Counted from the first letter of the stretch, positions 16,373-25,181 are shown. The stretch is DNA of 43,992 bases from Clostridium sp. CAG:411 (GCA_000437275.1 FR899675.1:3836-47827); one strand, 5' to 3'. Notes: generated by a model not told the origin, from the letters alone. Translations and numbers: made by a program.

Positions 16373-17047
16373 CTACTCCTTCCATATATATCCTGCCTTA
16401 TAAATCGTTTGAAGTGGTTCTGCCGCATCTCCAATCATTTTTCTAAGTTTCTTTATATGCGTATCTACAGTTCGATCATATCCATAATATTCTTCTCCCC
16501 ACACACGGTCTAAGATTTGATCTCTACTAATAATCTGCCCCTTATTTTCCAAAAAAAGCTTTAAAATTTCATATTCCTTTTTTGCCAGTTTGCACTCCTT
16601 ATTGTTCAAGATCACTACCTGTTTCTTGGTATCTAACAATAGATTTTTACTATTTAAAATGCCTTCTCTTTCCCTCTCGCTCTGTTTTTCATATCTCTTT
16701 CTAATGGCTTCTGCTTTTGCATATAATACTTCAAGAGAAAATGGCTTTGTCACAAAATCGTCCGCCCCACTGGCATACCCTTTTAATTTTGTTTCCTCGT
16801 CATACAAAGCAGTAAGAAATAAGATTGGTACATCTGTCTGTGTACGCACTTTTTTACAGACTTCTATTCCATCCATACCAGGCATCATAATGTCCAAAAA
16901 AATCATATCAAATTCCTGTTGCTGCAATATTTTGGTGGCATCAATTCCATTTTCCGCCTCACTTACTTCATACCCTTTCATTTTAAAGAAATCACTCATT
17001 AAAACTCGTAACTTTTTTTCATCTTCCACGATTAACAATCGTACCAT
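16373..17047 (-). CDS. OmpR/PhoB-family response regulator
   Basis: This 224-residue protein has a receiver domain with E8 D9, phospho-acceptor D52, a switch Thr in PILFLTAL, and K in TKPFS. A winged-helix domain follows from about 128, ending YKAGYIWKE. It partners the kinase encoded 6 bp downstream. The translation start has a modest site (GGTGA). The gene follows a secreted-protein gene by 66 bp, with which it may form a longer transcript. Confidence 0.93.
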   Translation of the reverse strand: MVRLLIVEDEKKLRVLMSDFFKMKGYEVSEAENGIDATKILQQQEFDMIFLDIMMPGMDGIEVCKKVRTQTDVPILFLTALYDEETKLKGYASGADDFVTKPFSLEVLYAKAEAIRKRYEKQSEREREGILNSKNLLLDTKKQVVILNNKECKLAKKEYEILKLFLENKGQIISRDQILDRVWGEEYYGYDRTVDTHIKKLRKMIGDAAEPLQTIYKAGYIWKE

Positions 17048-17113
17048 ACTTTTTCACCAATCTCTTTCTTCTTTCCGTCTAGTTCCTACCAAAACTACGT
17101 TCTTCACCTATGG

Positions 17114-18064
17114 CTATGAACACTTACAATACACAATTGTACTATATGGTCCATACACTTTATTTCCACAGGAATCTATTTTATAGGAACGCACCTTTAT
17201 ATAATACTTTTTACCCTTTAATCTTGATAAATCTTTTGGATTCCTTTTACTTCTCACTATACTTTTTTTGGCAAAAGAAGGCGTCGTAGAATATATGTAT
17301 TCATAACCATTCACTCCATTTTGCACTTTAACCTTTACACGAATCCTGTTATTTTTTATTAACTCTGCTGATACAATTTTCGACTTTTTTACAGAAACCT
17401 TCTTCCAGCGAGCATAAAATGTTATTGTCTTTTGTCCATTTGCTTTTACAGATGTAACTCTCGTTTTAAAATCTGGTCTTGTATACCATCCTACAAAATA
17501 GTACCCCTTTTTAGTAGCTCCATACAGTTTACTTTGCTTTCCTTTTTTAAGATAATAAGGATTCTTTTTGCTATTTACTCCGCCATTTAATACATAATTT
17601 ATATGTGTTTTTTGTACTATATTATCAGGAATTGTTGGAGTAACCTCTGGTATTCTACTGGCTGCTGGTGTGCTGGTTGTTTCAGGCTGTGTTGGTTCAG
17701 GATATGCAGTCGGTGTCGGTAAAGCGGTCGCTGTCGGCGTCGCATTTGGAGTAATTGTTACCTCTGGAGTCGCTGTCAACTCTACTGTAGCTGTTACTTC
17801 TGGGATTGCTGTCAACTCCGCTGTAGCTCTTACCTCTGGGGTTGCCGTCAACTCTGCTGTAGCGGTTACCTTTGGGGTCGCTGTTACTTCCAATGTAGCT
17901 GTTATCTCTGAAGTAGACGTTGTTTCTGGAATAACAGTTTCATTCGAATCATTTACACTCTTGGCACTTACATAGCCTTCCTCTCCGTTATAACTGATAC
18001 AACTACACAAAAGTAGGATACACAATACCCAGCTTACAATACTTTTCTTTCTTTTTTTTCTCAT
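17114..18064 (-). CDS. Secreted Thr/Pro-repeat protein with an InlB B-repeat
   Basis: The 316-residue protein starts with MRKKRKKS and a hydrophobic signal helix; LCSC there could be a weak lipobox. Residues of about 50-145 are Thr/Pro/Glu-rich with a degenerate 12-residue repeat (TATPEVTATAEL type, 36-bp units in the DNA). An InlB B-type repeat (NYVLNGGVN ... GYYFVGWYT ... TFYARW) follows at about 165-230. The C-terminal part resembles a fibronectin III-like module (VNGYEYIYSTTPSF ... YYIKVRSYK). A TTG 9 nt upstream is an alternative start with better spacing from GGGGAGAGG. It is likely an exported surface or adhesion protein. No sortase motif is seen. Confidence 0.78.
   Translation of the reverse strand: MRKKRKKSIVSWVLCILLLCSCISYNGEEGYVSAKSVNDSNETVIPETTSTSEITATLEVTATPKVTATAELTATPEVRATAELTAIPEVTATVELTATPEVTITPNATPTATALPTPTAYPEPTQPETTSTPAASRIPEVTPTIPDNIVQKTHINYVLNGGVNSKKNPYYLKKGKQSKLYGATKKGYYFVGWYTRPDFKTRVTSVKANGQKTITFYARWKKVSVKKSKIVSAELIKNNRIRVKVKVQNGVNGYEYIYSTTPSFAKKSIVRSKRNPKDLSRLKGKKYYIKVRSYKIDSCGNKVYGPYSTIVYCKCS
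17740..17935 (-). repeat. Degenerate 36-bp coding repeats
   Basis: About five units encode variants of TATPEVTATAEL in the secreted protein. Units differ by point changes, so the array is old enough to have diverged. It could still change length by slippage or recombination. Confidence 0.7.
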
Positions 18065-18197
18065 CTTAGTCAATGTTCCTCTCCCCTTAAAATATAGAGA
18101 ACGGTTTTTAGCAACATTACACTTCTTTCTATTCCACAACAACCTAACAAATATTTTTGTAGTATTTATGTACTCATTGCGTTTCCATTCTACAAAT

Positions 18198-18226
18198 ATT
18201 ATAATAAACCTAAACCAATTTCTCAA
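18198..18226 (-). promoter_or_regulatory. Promoter of the secreted-protein gene
   Basis: On the minus strand TTGAGA (18221-18226) is 17 bp from TATAAT (18198-18203). It predicts a leader of about 125 nt before the gene. Confidence 0.65.
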
Positions 18227-18279
18227 CAAATATACTTATACGATATTAACAGGCAACGAAACAAAGGAGGAATACCCTT

Positions 18280-18585
18280 ATGAAAGATAAATTACACACT
18301 CCTGAAGCTGATATGTTATTTCAGGCAATCAGCACGCTACAAACGACAGAGGAATGCTATCGTTTTTTTGAAGATATTTGTACGATTAATGAAATGCAAT
18401 CTTTTGTGCAACGTTTCCAAGTAGCAAAAATGTTACGTGAAAATAAAGTATATACAGAAATCACAAAAGAAACAGGTGCCTCCACAGCAACTATAAGTCG
18501 GGTAAAACGAACACTGGATTATGGTGCCGATGGTTATGATTTAGTCTTAAACCGCCTAAAAAAGAAGGATAAGAACGAAAATTAA
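18280..18585 (+). CDS. TrpR-like protein YerC/YecD
   Basis: This 101-residue protein carries the TrpR-type helix-turn-helix (KMLRENKVYTEITKETGASTATISRVKRTLDYG). YerC/YecD members are widespread in Firmicutes; their ligand and targets are not well established. The start follows AAAGGAGGAATACCCTT. The last residues, KKKDKNE, are encoded inside an inverted repeat shared with the convergent gene. The stop codons of the two genes overlap. Confidence 0.88.
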   Translation: MKDKLHTPEADMLFQAISTLQTTEECYRFFEDICTINEMQSFVQRFQVAKMLRENKVYTEITKETGASTATISRVKRTLDYGADGYDLVLNRLKKKDKNEN

Positions 18586-18608
18586 GCTTCGTTCTTATCC
18601 TTCTTTTT
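18559..18608. terminator. Bidirectional terminator built from the coding ends of two convergent genes
   Basis: Perfect 21-bp arms (18559-18579 and 18588-18608) with an 8-nt loop include both stop codons. Each flank is A/T-run rich, so it works on both strands. Because the arms are complementary, both genes end with the same peptide, KKDKNE. Confidence 0.9.
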
Positions 18609-19241
18609 ATCTGCCTTCTGTGTCGTACCAAAACGTGGCATAATATGCTGGTCTATCATTTTTTCTATCATTTTCTTTTTGATATATACATCAAACGAAA
18701 GAATACATATAAAGGTAAAACATACTAGAAATTCTTTATCTTCTTCTTTTTCTACCTTTCCATCAAATGCGTTCTCCGCTTTTTTAAACTTACGAACCAC
18801 ATCTTTTGCCAATACGTCTACCTGTTCTTTTTCATAGGTAAACACTTCTTCATAAATTGCTTCTAAATTTATCTGTCCATCCTTGTATTCCCCATTTTCC
18901 GCAAACAATTCAGAAAGTGGTGTAAATATACTTCGAATATCATTTATGGATAAAATATTTTTAAAGTAATAAATAAAAATCAAAAGAAGCATATGCTCCT
19001 TGGAATATTTCTTTTTCTTTGGAGGCGGTAACAAATGATTTTTGGTATAGTTATTAATCATTGTTTTCGTAAGAATCTTATCATCCTCATAACGCTTTTC
19101 CTGAGACAAGTGCTCATCCATAAAGGTAGTGACCTGATCCATATATAAATCTATATTCGGGATTTCATCTGGTTGTATAAAATCCAACCTTTGTAAACTA
19201 TCTATAATTTGACGAACGTATTCCGCATTTGTCTTACTCAT
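18582..19241 (-). CDS. DUF1836 domain protein
   Basis: This 219-residue protein matches DUF1836, a family of unknown function found in Firmicutes. The N-terminal part contains ILTKTMINNYTKNHLLPPPKKKKYSKEHMLLLIFIYYFKNILS, read here in segments: a helix-turn-helix-like region that resembles MerR-type DNA binding. A Lys-rich tail ends in KKKDKNEA. The start follows AGAGGTGATAATGAT. It is convergent with the YerC-like gene, overlapping it by 4 bp. A DNA-binding or regulatory role is plausible but not shown. Confidence 0.85.
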   Translation of the reverse strand: MSKTNAEYVRQIIDSLQRLDFIQPDEIPNIDLYMDQVTTFMDEHLSQEKRYEDDKILTKTMINNYTKNHLLPPPKKKKYSKEHMLLLIFIYYFKNILSINDIRSIFTPLSELFAENGEYKDGQINLEAIYEEVFTYEKEQVDVLAKDVVRKFKKAENAFDGKVEKEEDKEFLVCFTFICILSFDVYIKKKMIEKMIDQHIMPRFGTTQKADKKKDKNEA

Positions 19242-19263
19242 ATCATTATCACCTCTAGTCTAT

Positions 19264-19292
19264 ATTATATAGTATTAAAAACCTCATTACAA
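19264..19292 (-). promoter_or_regulatory. Promoter of the DUF1836 gene
   Basis: On the minus strand TTGTAA (19287-19292) is 17 bp from TATAAT (19264-19269). The start would be near 19257, leaving a very short leader. Confidence 0.7.
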
Positions 19293-19311
19293 GTTCTAAA
19301 ATAACGATTCA

Positions 19312-19340
19312 TTGCATTCTTTTTAAAAAAATGGTACACT
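19312..19340 (+). promoter_or_regulatory. Promoter of the dCMP deaminase gene
   Basis: TTGCAT (19312-19317) is 17 bp from TACACT (19335-19340), about 32 bp before the ATG. It is divergent from the DUF1836 promoter. Confidence 0.65.
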
Positions 19341-19372
19341 GAAAAAAGAAAAAACGAAAGGAGTCACGCCAA

Positions 19373-19852
19373 ATGAAACGATCCGATTATATTGATTGGG
19401 ATGCCTATTTCATGGGAATTGCCATGCTTTCTGCCAAACGCAGTAAAGATCCCAGCACATGTGTAGGTGCTTGCATTGTTGGACAGGATAATCGCATCTT
19501 ATCTTTAGGCTACAATGGAATGCCTCAGGGCTGCTCGGATGATGAATATCCTTGGGAACGAGACGGGGAAGAACTTGATACAAAATATCTTTATGTCTGC
19601 CATGCTGAATTAAATGCTATTTTAAATTATACAGGGTCACATATAAAAGGGGCGAAAATATACACAACACTATTTCCTTGTAATGAGTGTACAAAAGCCC
19701 TCATTCAGTCTGGCATTAAAGAAGTGATTTACATTTCTGACAAATACGCTACCACAGCCAGCGTAATTGCCGCAAAAAAAATGATGAATAGTGCAGGCAT
19801 CTTATACCGTCCTTACACTTCCATCAATAAAGATATTACACTACATTTATAA
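19373..19852 (+). CDS. dCMP deaminase (ComEB-type)
   Basis: This 159-residue cytidine/deoxycytidylate deaminase has the zinc and catalytic motifs HAELNAIL (H-A-E) and PCNEC (P-C-x-x-C). It would convert dCMP to dUMP in pyrimidine salvage. ComEB in Bacillus is encoded in the comE operon; here the gene is alone. The start follows AAAGGAGTCACGCCAA. The length is normal for the family. Confidence 0.93.
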   Translation: MKRSDYIDWDAYFMGIAMLSAKRSKDPSTCVGACIVGQDNRILSLGYNGMPQGCSDDEYPWERDGEELDTKYLYVCHAELNAILNYTGSHIKGAKIYTTLFPCNECTKALIQSGIKEVIYISDKYATTASVIAAKKMMNSAGILYRPYTSINKDITLHL

Positions 19853-19861
19853 AAAACAAAC

Positions 19862-19905
19862 AGGAAACGGGTGAAAATACATTCTGCACATTTCACCCGT
19901 TTCCT
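19862..19905. terminator. Bidirectional terminator between the deaminase and amidase genes
   Basis: AGGAAACGGGTGAAA (19862-19876) pairs perfectly with TTTCACCCGTTTCCT (19891-19905). Confidence 0.85.
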
Positions 19906-19935
19906 ATTTCCATTTCATTTATACTCATCCTGTAT

Positions 19936-20613
19936 TTATGCCTTTTTTGATATATACACAAATACATCATTTTTAAATTTTTTCCATGCATCTCCATGCT
20001 CTACATAATACTTTGGACACATCTTTCCTGTCACATCATAATGTCGGATAATCGCATCCTTCTTTAAATTATATTTTCCACATAACCAAGACACAAGCTG
20101 AATTAAAGAATCATATGTTTTTTTTGTAAACTTTCCATCTTTATTTGGATGGCAACATTCAATTGATATGGTATCTTTATTTCTATCATTTGACGCATAC
20201 GCAATTTCATCCAATGGCACGCACTGTACAATTTCTCCATCGATTCCCACTACAAAATGACTACTTGCATATGTCGTTTTCTTTTTTCTTAAATTCTCAA
20301 AGTAGTTTCGATTTTCCTCTGCTGTACTGCCTGGATTTGCGGTGTAATGTATAACAATACCTTTTACACTATTTAAAGCTTTCCCTGGTCTTGAATATTT
20401 ATTTGGAGTAAGAAACATTTGCTTTATCTCCGGTTTCCCCACTTTTTCTGTTGCAGCTACTTTCTGTGTTTTGGTCTGTGCATCCATATATTTAATCAAT
20501 CCACTGATTGCCAGCAACACAGCAGCAGATACAAACACAATTAAAATAAGATGTCCCAATACTTTTTCCGTATTGCTTTCCGTATTTTTTGGTGCTTTCT
20601 TTTGTTCATCCAT
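19936..20613 (-). CDS. N-acetylmuramoyl-L-alanine amidase (amidase_2/PGRP type), membrane anchored
   Basis: This 225-residue protein has a single N-terminal helix (about 20-42) and then an extracellular amidase_2 domain (about 80-215). The zinc ligands are seen in IHYTANPG, the later RHYDVTGKMCP (His and Cys) and an IECC strand with Glu. The enzyme cleaves the bond between MurNAc and the peptide stem of peptidoglycan. There is no cell-wall binding module. It is next to guaB but has its own upstream gap, so no functional link is implied. Confidence 0.9.
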   Translation of the reverse strand: MDEQKKAPKNTESNTEKVLGHLILIVFVSAAVLLAISGLIKYMDAQTKTQKVAATEKVGKPEIKQMFLTPNKYSRPGKALNSVKGIVIHYTANPGSTAEENRNYFENLRKKKTTYASSHFVVGIDGEIVQCVPLDEIAYASNDRNKDTISIECCHPNKDGKFTKKTYDSLIQLVSWLCGKYNLKKDAIIRHYDVTGKMCPKYYVEHGDAWKKFKNDVFVYISKKA

Positions 20614-20634
20614 TCTCCATACCCCTAAAATTGA

Positions 20635-20667
20635 AAAAGGGTATTGCTATTTAAGCAACACCCTTTT
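20635..20667 (-). terminator. Terminator of guaB
   Basis: AAAAGGGTATTGCT (20635-20648) pairs with AGCAACACCCTTTT (20654-20667) with one G-T pair; the minus-strand side runs into T5. Confidence 0.85.
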
Positions 20668-20670
20668 GTT

Positions 20671-22125
20671 TTATTGATCAATACTATAGTTTGGTGCTTC
20701 TTTTGTAATATGAATGTCATGTGGATGACTTTCTTTTAAGGATGCAGAAGAAATCTTTACAAATCTTCCATTTTCCTTTAATGATTCGATGTTTGGAGTT
20801 CCACAATAACCCATACCTGAACGAATACCTCCGATTAACTGGAATACAGTATCTTCTACTGTTCCCTTATAAGCTACACGTCCTTCCACACCTTCTGGAA
20901 CTAATTTCTTTGCATTTTCCTGGAAGTAACGATCCTTACTGCCATTCTCCATTGCTGCAATGGAACCCATACCACGATATACTTTATATTTTCTACCCTG
21001 GAATAATTCAAATGTTCCTGGACTCTCATCGCATCCAGCAAACATACTACCCATCATACAAACATTGGCTCCTGCTGCAATTGCCTTTGTCATATCTCCA
21101 GAATACTTGATACCACCATCTGCAATAATTGGTACACCATATTCTTTTGCTACTTTGTAGCAGTCCATAATTGCTGAAACCTGTGGTACACCAATACCAG
21201 CAACCACACGAGTTGTACAAATAGAACCTGGTCCAATACCAACCTTAACTGCACTTGCTCCTGCTTCAATCAAATCTTTAACAGCTGCTCCAGTTGCAAC
21301 ATTTCCTGCAATAATCTGTAAATCAGGATAATTTTCACGAATCATCTTTACGCAACGAATAACATTTGCAGAATGTCCATGTGCACTATCTAAAACAATT
21401 GCATCTACTTTAGCCTCAACCAATGCTTTTACACGGTCTAATACATTTGCTGTGATACCAACCGCTGCTGCACATAATAATCTTCCCTGTGCATCTTTAG
21501 CTGCCAATGGGTACTTAATCTGTTTTTCAATATCCTTAATTGTAATAAGACCTTTTAAGTTTCCTTCACTGTCAACGATTGGAAGTTTTTCTTTTCTGGC
21601 TTTTGCTAAAATTTCTTTTGCCTCATCCAAAGTAATGCCTTCCTGTGCAGTAATTAAATTTTCTGTTGTCATAGAATCTTTAATTTTCTTTGTAAAGTCT
21701 GTTTCAAATTTAAGGTCACGATTTGTAATAATACCAACCAGTTTCTTACCTTCTGTAATAGGTACACCGGAAATACGATACTTAGCCATTAAATTGTTTG
21801 CATCTTCTAAAGTATGTTCTGGTGTTAAATAAAATGGGTCAGTGATAACTCCGTTTTCTGAACGCTTTACGCGGTCAACTTCTTCTGCCTGTGCTTCAAT
21901 GGACATATTCTTATGAATTACTCCGATACCACCCTGTCTCGCCATAGCGATTGCCATACGATGCTCGGTAACCGTATCCATTCCTGCACTCATCATTGGA
22001 ATATTCAACTTGATTGTCTTTGTAAGGTTTGTAGACAAATCAATCTGATTTGGTATTACTTCTGAATAAGCAGGTACCAATAAGACATCATCAAATGTGA
22101 TTCCTTCACCGATAATTGTTCCCAT
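20671..22125 (-). CDS. guaB: IMP dehydrogenase
   Basis: This 484-residue enzyme oxidises IMP to XMP, the committed step of GTP synthesis. The catalytic barrel shows TFDDVLLVP, the catalytic Cys in GPGSICTTR, GGIKYSGDM and the flap segment SKDRYFQ. Two CBS domains (about 95-210) are inserted in the barrel. The start MGTIIGEG follows GTGAGGAATTTAAA; an in-frame extension to 22191 includes the promoter and was rejected. Length and order are normal. No purine riboswitch was recognised upstream. Confidence 0.97.
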   Translation of the reverse strand: MGTIIGEGITFDDVLLVPAYSEVIPNQIDLSTNLTKTIKLNIPMMSAGMDTVTEHRMAIAMARQGGIGVIHKNMSIEAQAEEVDRVKRSENGVITDPFYLTPEHTLEDANNLMAKYRISGVPITEGKKLVGIITNRDLKFETDFTKKIKDSMTTENLITAQEGITLDEAKEILAKARKEKLPIVDSEGNLKGLITIKDIEKQIKYPLAAKDAQGRLLCAAAVGITANVLDRVKALVEAKVDAIVLDSAHGHSANVIRCVKMIRENYPDLQIIAGNVATGAAVKDLIEAGASAVKVGIGPGSICTTRVVAGIGVPQVSAIMDCYKVAKEYGVPIIADGGIKYSGDMTKAIAAGANVCMMGSMFAGCDESPGTFELFQGRKYKVYRGMGSIAAMENGSKDRYFQENAKKLVPEGVEGRVAYKGTVEDTVFQLIGGIRSGMGYCGTPNIESLKENGRFVKISSASLKESHPHDIHITKEAPNYSIDQ

Positions 22126-22161
22126 TTTAAATTCCTCACTTTCTTTTGTTGTAATAGTTGA

Positions 22162-22191
22162 TATATAAAGATTTACATTGATAACTGTCAA
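22162..22191 (-). promoter_or_regulatory. Promoter of guaB
   Basis: On the minus strand TTGACA (22186-22191) is 18 bp from TATATA (22162-22167), about 30 bp before the start codon. Confidence 0.6.
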
Positions 22192-22285
22192 AAGATACCA
22201 GTAGATTTACTTTTTAACTTAGAATTGTCACAGAACAATGCTTCGTATAAAAGTCTGTAGCCTTTGAACAGTTAAATAAACGGAA

Positions 22286-22319
22286 AAATAAGAAACCTGT
22301 TAAAACAGGTTTCTTATTT
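22286..22319 (-). terminator. Terminator of the DUF6106-like gene
   Basis: The arms 22286-22301 and 22304-22319 are perfectly complementary over 16 bp around a tight TTAA turn, followed on the minus strand by T-rich sequence. Confidence 0.85.
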
Positions 22320-22362
22320 ATTTGATTTTTTCAAGTATAACGAAAATTTTTGTTTTTGTCAA

Positions 22363-22899
22363 CTATTTTGTAACGCCATTTTTCTGTATCATTCTGGTTC
22401 CAAGCTTAATTTTCAGACAATCCAGCATTTTTTCAGATGGCTCTAACAAAATACGCACTTTCTTTCCTTGCAATACTGTTACCATAGCATAGACTGGATT
22501 ACGCTTCTTCATAGATGCAAAATCACGCTTTGGTAAGTCTTTATATGCATGTAATTCCCCTGCTTCCACAGGTGCAAATAATTCTATATTATCTGTTTCG
22601 ATCTTTGCCATATTTTTACGCTTACTCTTATTGATAATCTTTGCTACAATCATCACGTCATCGCAATATAAATACTCGTATTCAATCTTTCCTCTTCTAT
22701 AGAAATATGTATTTAATGCCACAACCACAGCAAGAAATGGTATACTACACATTAAAATTGCTATTGTCGAATTGGCAATTGACTGTCTACATGCAGTCAA
22801 AAATACCGCCACCGCAAATAGATAAATCAATCCCACCATAACATTTCTGACAACCGGCTGTTTTGGCTTTACTACAACTTCCGCATATAACGAATCCAT
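22363..22899 (-). CDS. DUF6106-like membrane protein
   Basis: This 178-residue protein starts MDSLYAEVVVKPKQP, has two membrane helices (about 20-65) and a soluble C-terminal domain. The pattern resembles DUF6106, a Lachnospiraceae family of unknown function (from memory). The start is chosen by TTAGGAGGAATAAT upstream; the longer frame to 22953 lacks a site. The C-terminal half shows alternating strands (ILLEPSEKMLDCLK), similar to small PH-like bPH domains. It is monocistronic, with its own terminator. No role is proposed. Confidence 0.75.
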   Translation of the reverse strand: MDSLYAEVVVKPKQPVVRNVMVGLIYLFAVAVFLTACRQSIANSTIAILMCSIPFLAVVVALNTYFYRRGKIEYEYLYCDDVMIVAKIINKSKRKNMAKIETDNIELFAPVEAGELHAYKDLPKRDFASMKKRNPVYAMVTVLQGKKVRILLEPSEKMLDCLKIKLGTRMIQKNGVTK

Positions 22900-22980
22900 A
22901 TTATTCCTCCTAATAAAAAAGTAAACATAAACAACTCGATTTCCATTATACAATGGTTTCTTACAAAAAAAAAGAAAATT

Positions 22981-23009
22981 TTTATAAACTTTTATAAATT
23001 TTGTAGCAA
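22981..23009 (-). promoter_or_regulatory. Promoter of the DUF6106-like gene
   Basis: On the minus strand TTGCTA (23004-23009) is 17 bp from TATAAA (22981-22986). Confidence 0.6.
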
Positions 23010-23133
23010 TTTGGTTTACTTTTCACTATATAGCCTTGGCTCTATACAAAATAGTAAAGGAGGTATCCTAAAATATCCTAAAAATAGAACAAAACATTTT
23101 TGCTCTATCGGATAATCTTTCCTATAAAAAAAC

Positions 23134-23157
23134 AAGGTGTCGCATAAGCGACACCTT
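23134..23157 (-). terminator. Terminator of groES-groEL
   Basis: AAGGTGTCGC (23134-23143) pairs with GCGACACCTT (23148-23157) around ATAA, with seven T on the minus-strand side. Confidence 0.93.
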
Positions 23158-23164
23158 AAAATTC

Positions 23165-24787
23165 TTACATCATTCCCATTCCTGGGTTACCTGCTGGCAT
23201 AGCTGGTACATCTTCTTTAATCTGTGCTACAACGGATTCTGTTGTAAGTAATGTAGATGCAACAGAGTTAGCATTCTGTAATGCACTTCTTGTTACCTTA
23301 ACTGGGTCCAAGATTCCTGCTTCTACCATATTTACATATTTTTCATTGTATGCATCAAATCCTTCACCTGGCTTAGATTCTCTAACCTGGTTAATGATAA
23401 CTGCTCCTTCCAATCCTGCATTTGCAGCAATTGTTGACAATGGTGCTTCCAATGCCTTTAAGATAATGTTTGCACCAGTCTTTTCATCGCCTTCTAATGT
23501 AGCTGCTAATTTTGCAACTTCCTTAGATGCATGAATGTAAGCAGAACCACCACCTGCAATGATTCCTTCTTCTACTGCTGCCTTTGTAGCTGCAAGTGCA
23601 TCTTCCATACGAAGTTTTGCTTCCTGCATTTCTGTTTCTGTAGCTGCTCCTACGCGGATAACTGCCACACCACCTGCAAGTTTTGCAAGTCTTTCCTGTA
23701 ATTTTTCTTTATCGAAGTCAGATGTTGTCTCTTCAATCTGTTTCTTAATCTGTGCTACTCTTGCTTCGATTGCATCTTTATCGCCTTCACCATCTACGAT
23801 AATTGTATTTTCTTTCTGCACCTTAACAGATTTTGCACGACCTAACTGGTCAATTGTAGTTTCTTTTAAGTCTAATCCTAACTCATCTGAAATAACCTGA
23901 CCACCTGTTAAAATTGCAATATCTTCCAACATTGCTTTTCTTCTGTCTCCATATCCTGGTGCCTTTACAGCTACTACAGAGAATGTTCCACGTAACTTGT
24001 TGATTACTAATGTAGATAATGCTTCTCCTTCTACATCTTCTGCAATAATCAATAGCTTAGAACCAGATTGTACAATCTGCTCTAACAATGGTAAAATTTC
24101 CTGAATGTTGGAAATCTTCTTGTCTGTAATTAAGATATATGGATTTTCAAGATTTGCTTCCATCTTATCCATATCTGTAGCCATGTATGCAGAAATATAA
24201 CCACGATCAAACTGCATACCTTCTACTAAGTCTAACTCTGTCTTCATTGTCTTAGACTCTTCAATTGTAATTACACCATCATTAGAAACTTTTTCCATCG
24301 CATCTGCTACCATCTGTCCAACTTCTTCATCTGCTGCGGAAATTGCTGCAACCTTTGCAATCTGCTCTTTTCCGTTTACTTTTGCACTCATGCCTTTGAT
24401 TGCTTCTACTGCGCAATCAGTAGCTTTCTTCATACCTTTTCTAAGTACGATTGGGTTTGCACCTGCTGCTAAGTTCTTCATACCTTCATTGATCATAGCC
24501 TGTGCTAATACGGTAGCTGTTGTTGTACCATCACCTGCTACATCATTTGTCTTTGTTGCTACTTCTTTTACAAGCTGTGCACCCATATTTTCAAATGCAT
24601 CTTCTAATTCTACTTCTTTTGCGATTGTAACACCATCGTTTGTAATAAGTGGTGCGCCAAAAGATTTATCCAATACCACATTTCTTCCTTTTGGTCCTAA
24701 TGTTACCTTTACTGTATTTGCTAACTGGTTTACTCCAGCTTCCAATGCGGTTCTTGCGTCTGCACCAAATTTAATTTCCTTTGCCAT
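23165..24787 (-). CDS. groL: Chaperonin GroEL (Hsp60)
   Basis: This 541-residue chaperonin subunit folds client proteins inside a double heptameric ring with GroES. Family motifs are LGPKGRNVVLDKSFG, DGVTIAKEVELED, AGDGTTTATVLAQ and the AALEEGI-like AAVEEGIIAGGG. The C-terminus is the flexible Gly-Met tail (GNPGMGMM). The start MAKEIKFG follows GAAGGAGGATGTTATTT; three extra codons to 24796 were dropped. It lies 63 bp after groES in one operon, controlled by HrcA through CIRCE. Confidence 0.98.
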   Translation of the reverse strand: MAKEIKFGADARTALEAGVNQLANTVKVTLGPKGRNVVLDKSFGAPLITNDGVTIAKEVELEDAFENMGAQLVKEVATKTNDVAGDGTTTATVLAQAMINEGMKNLAAGANPIVLRKGMKKATDCAVEAIKGMSAKVNGKEQIAKVAAISAADEEVGQMVADAMEKVSNDGVITIEESKTMKTELDLVEGMQFDRGYISAYMATDMDKMEANLENPYILITDKKISNIQEILPLLEQIVQSGSKLLIIAEDVEGEALSTLVINKLRGTFSVVAVKAPGYGDRRKAMLEDIAILTGGQVISDELGLDLKETTIDQLGRAKSVKVQKENTIIVDGEGDKDAIEARVAQIKKQIEETTSDFDKEKLQERLAKLAGGVAVIRVGAATETEMQEAKLRMEDALAATKAAVEEGIIAGGGSAYIHASKEVAKLAATLEGDEKTGANIILKALEAPLSTIAANAGLEGAVIINQVRESKPGEGFDAYNEKYVNMVEAGILDPVKVTRSALQNANSVASTLLTTESVVAQIKEDVPAMPAGNPGMGMM

Positions 24788-24850
24788 AAATAACATCCTC
24801 CTTCAACTATTTTAAATCCGTTCGATATTGGTGGTATTTCCACCATATAT

Positions 24851-25138
24851 TTATTCTTCTACGATTGCAACAATGTCATTCTGCTTTACAACGATAAATT
24901 CTTCGTCTCCAAGTTTTACATCTGTTCCTGCATATTTTGAATATATAACTTTATCTCCAACTTTTACCTGCATCGTAACTTCTTTTCCGTCTACTACTCC
25001 GCCAGGACCTACTGCAATAACTTCAGCCTGCTGTGGCTTTTCCTGTGCCTGACCTGGTAATACGATACCTGATTTTGTTGTTTCCTCTGCTTCAAGCTGT
25101 TTTAATACAACTTTATCTCCCAATGGTACTAATTTCAT
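24851..25138 (-). CDS. groS: Co-chaperonin GroES (Hsp10)
   Basis: This 95-residue co-chaperonin caps the GroEL ring. The family pattern KLVPLGDKVVLKQLEAEETTKSGIVLP and the GKEVTMQVKVGDKVIYSKYAGT mobile region are clear, and the C-terminus ends IVAIVEE. The start follows AAAGGAGGATACCATT. It is the first gene of the CIRCE-controlled operon. Confidence 0.98.
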   Translation of the reverse strand: MKLVPLGDKVVLKQLEAEETTKSGIVLPGQAQEKPQQAEVIAVGPGGVVDGKEVTMQVKVGDKVIYSKYAGTDVKLGDEEFIVVKQNDIVAIVEE

Positions 25139-25181
25139 AATGGTATCCTCCTTTAATCACTTACGACTTTTTTCTACATTA

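Noticed and set aside
17670..17975. Plus-strand open frame opposite the Thr/Pro repeats
   Set aside because: It is the antisense of the repeat region; low-complexity coding repeats often leave the other strand open.
22126..22285. Possible purine riboswitch before guaB
   Set aside because: No three-stem purine aptamer core was found, and the promoter sits only about 30 bp before the start.
23056..23063. Plus-strand AAAGGAGG resembling a very strong ribosome binding site
   Set aside because: No start codon follows at a usable distance, and both neighbouring genes are on the minus strand.
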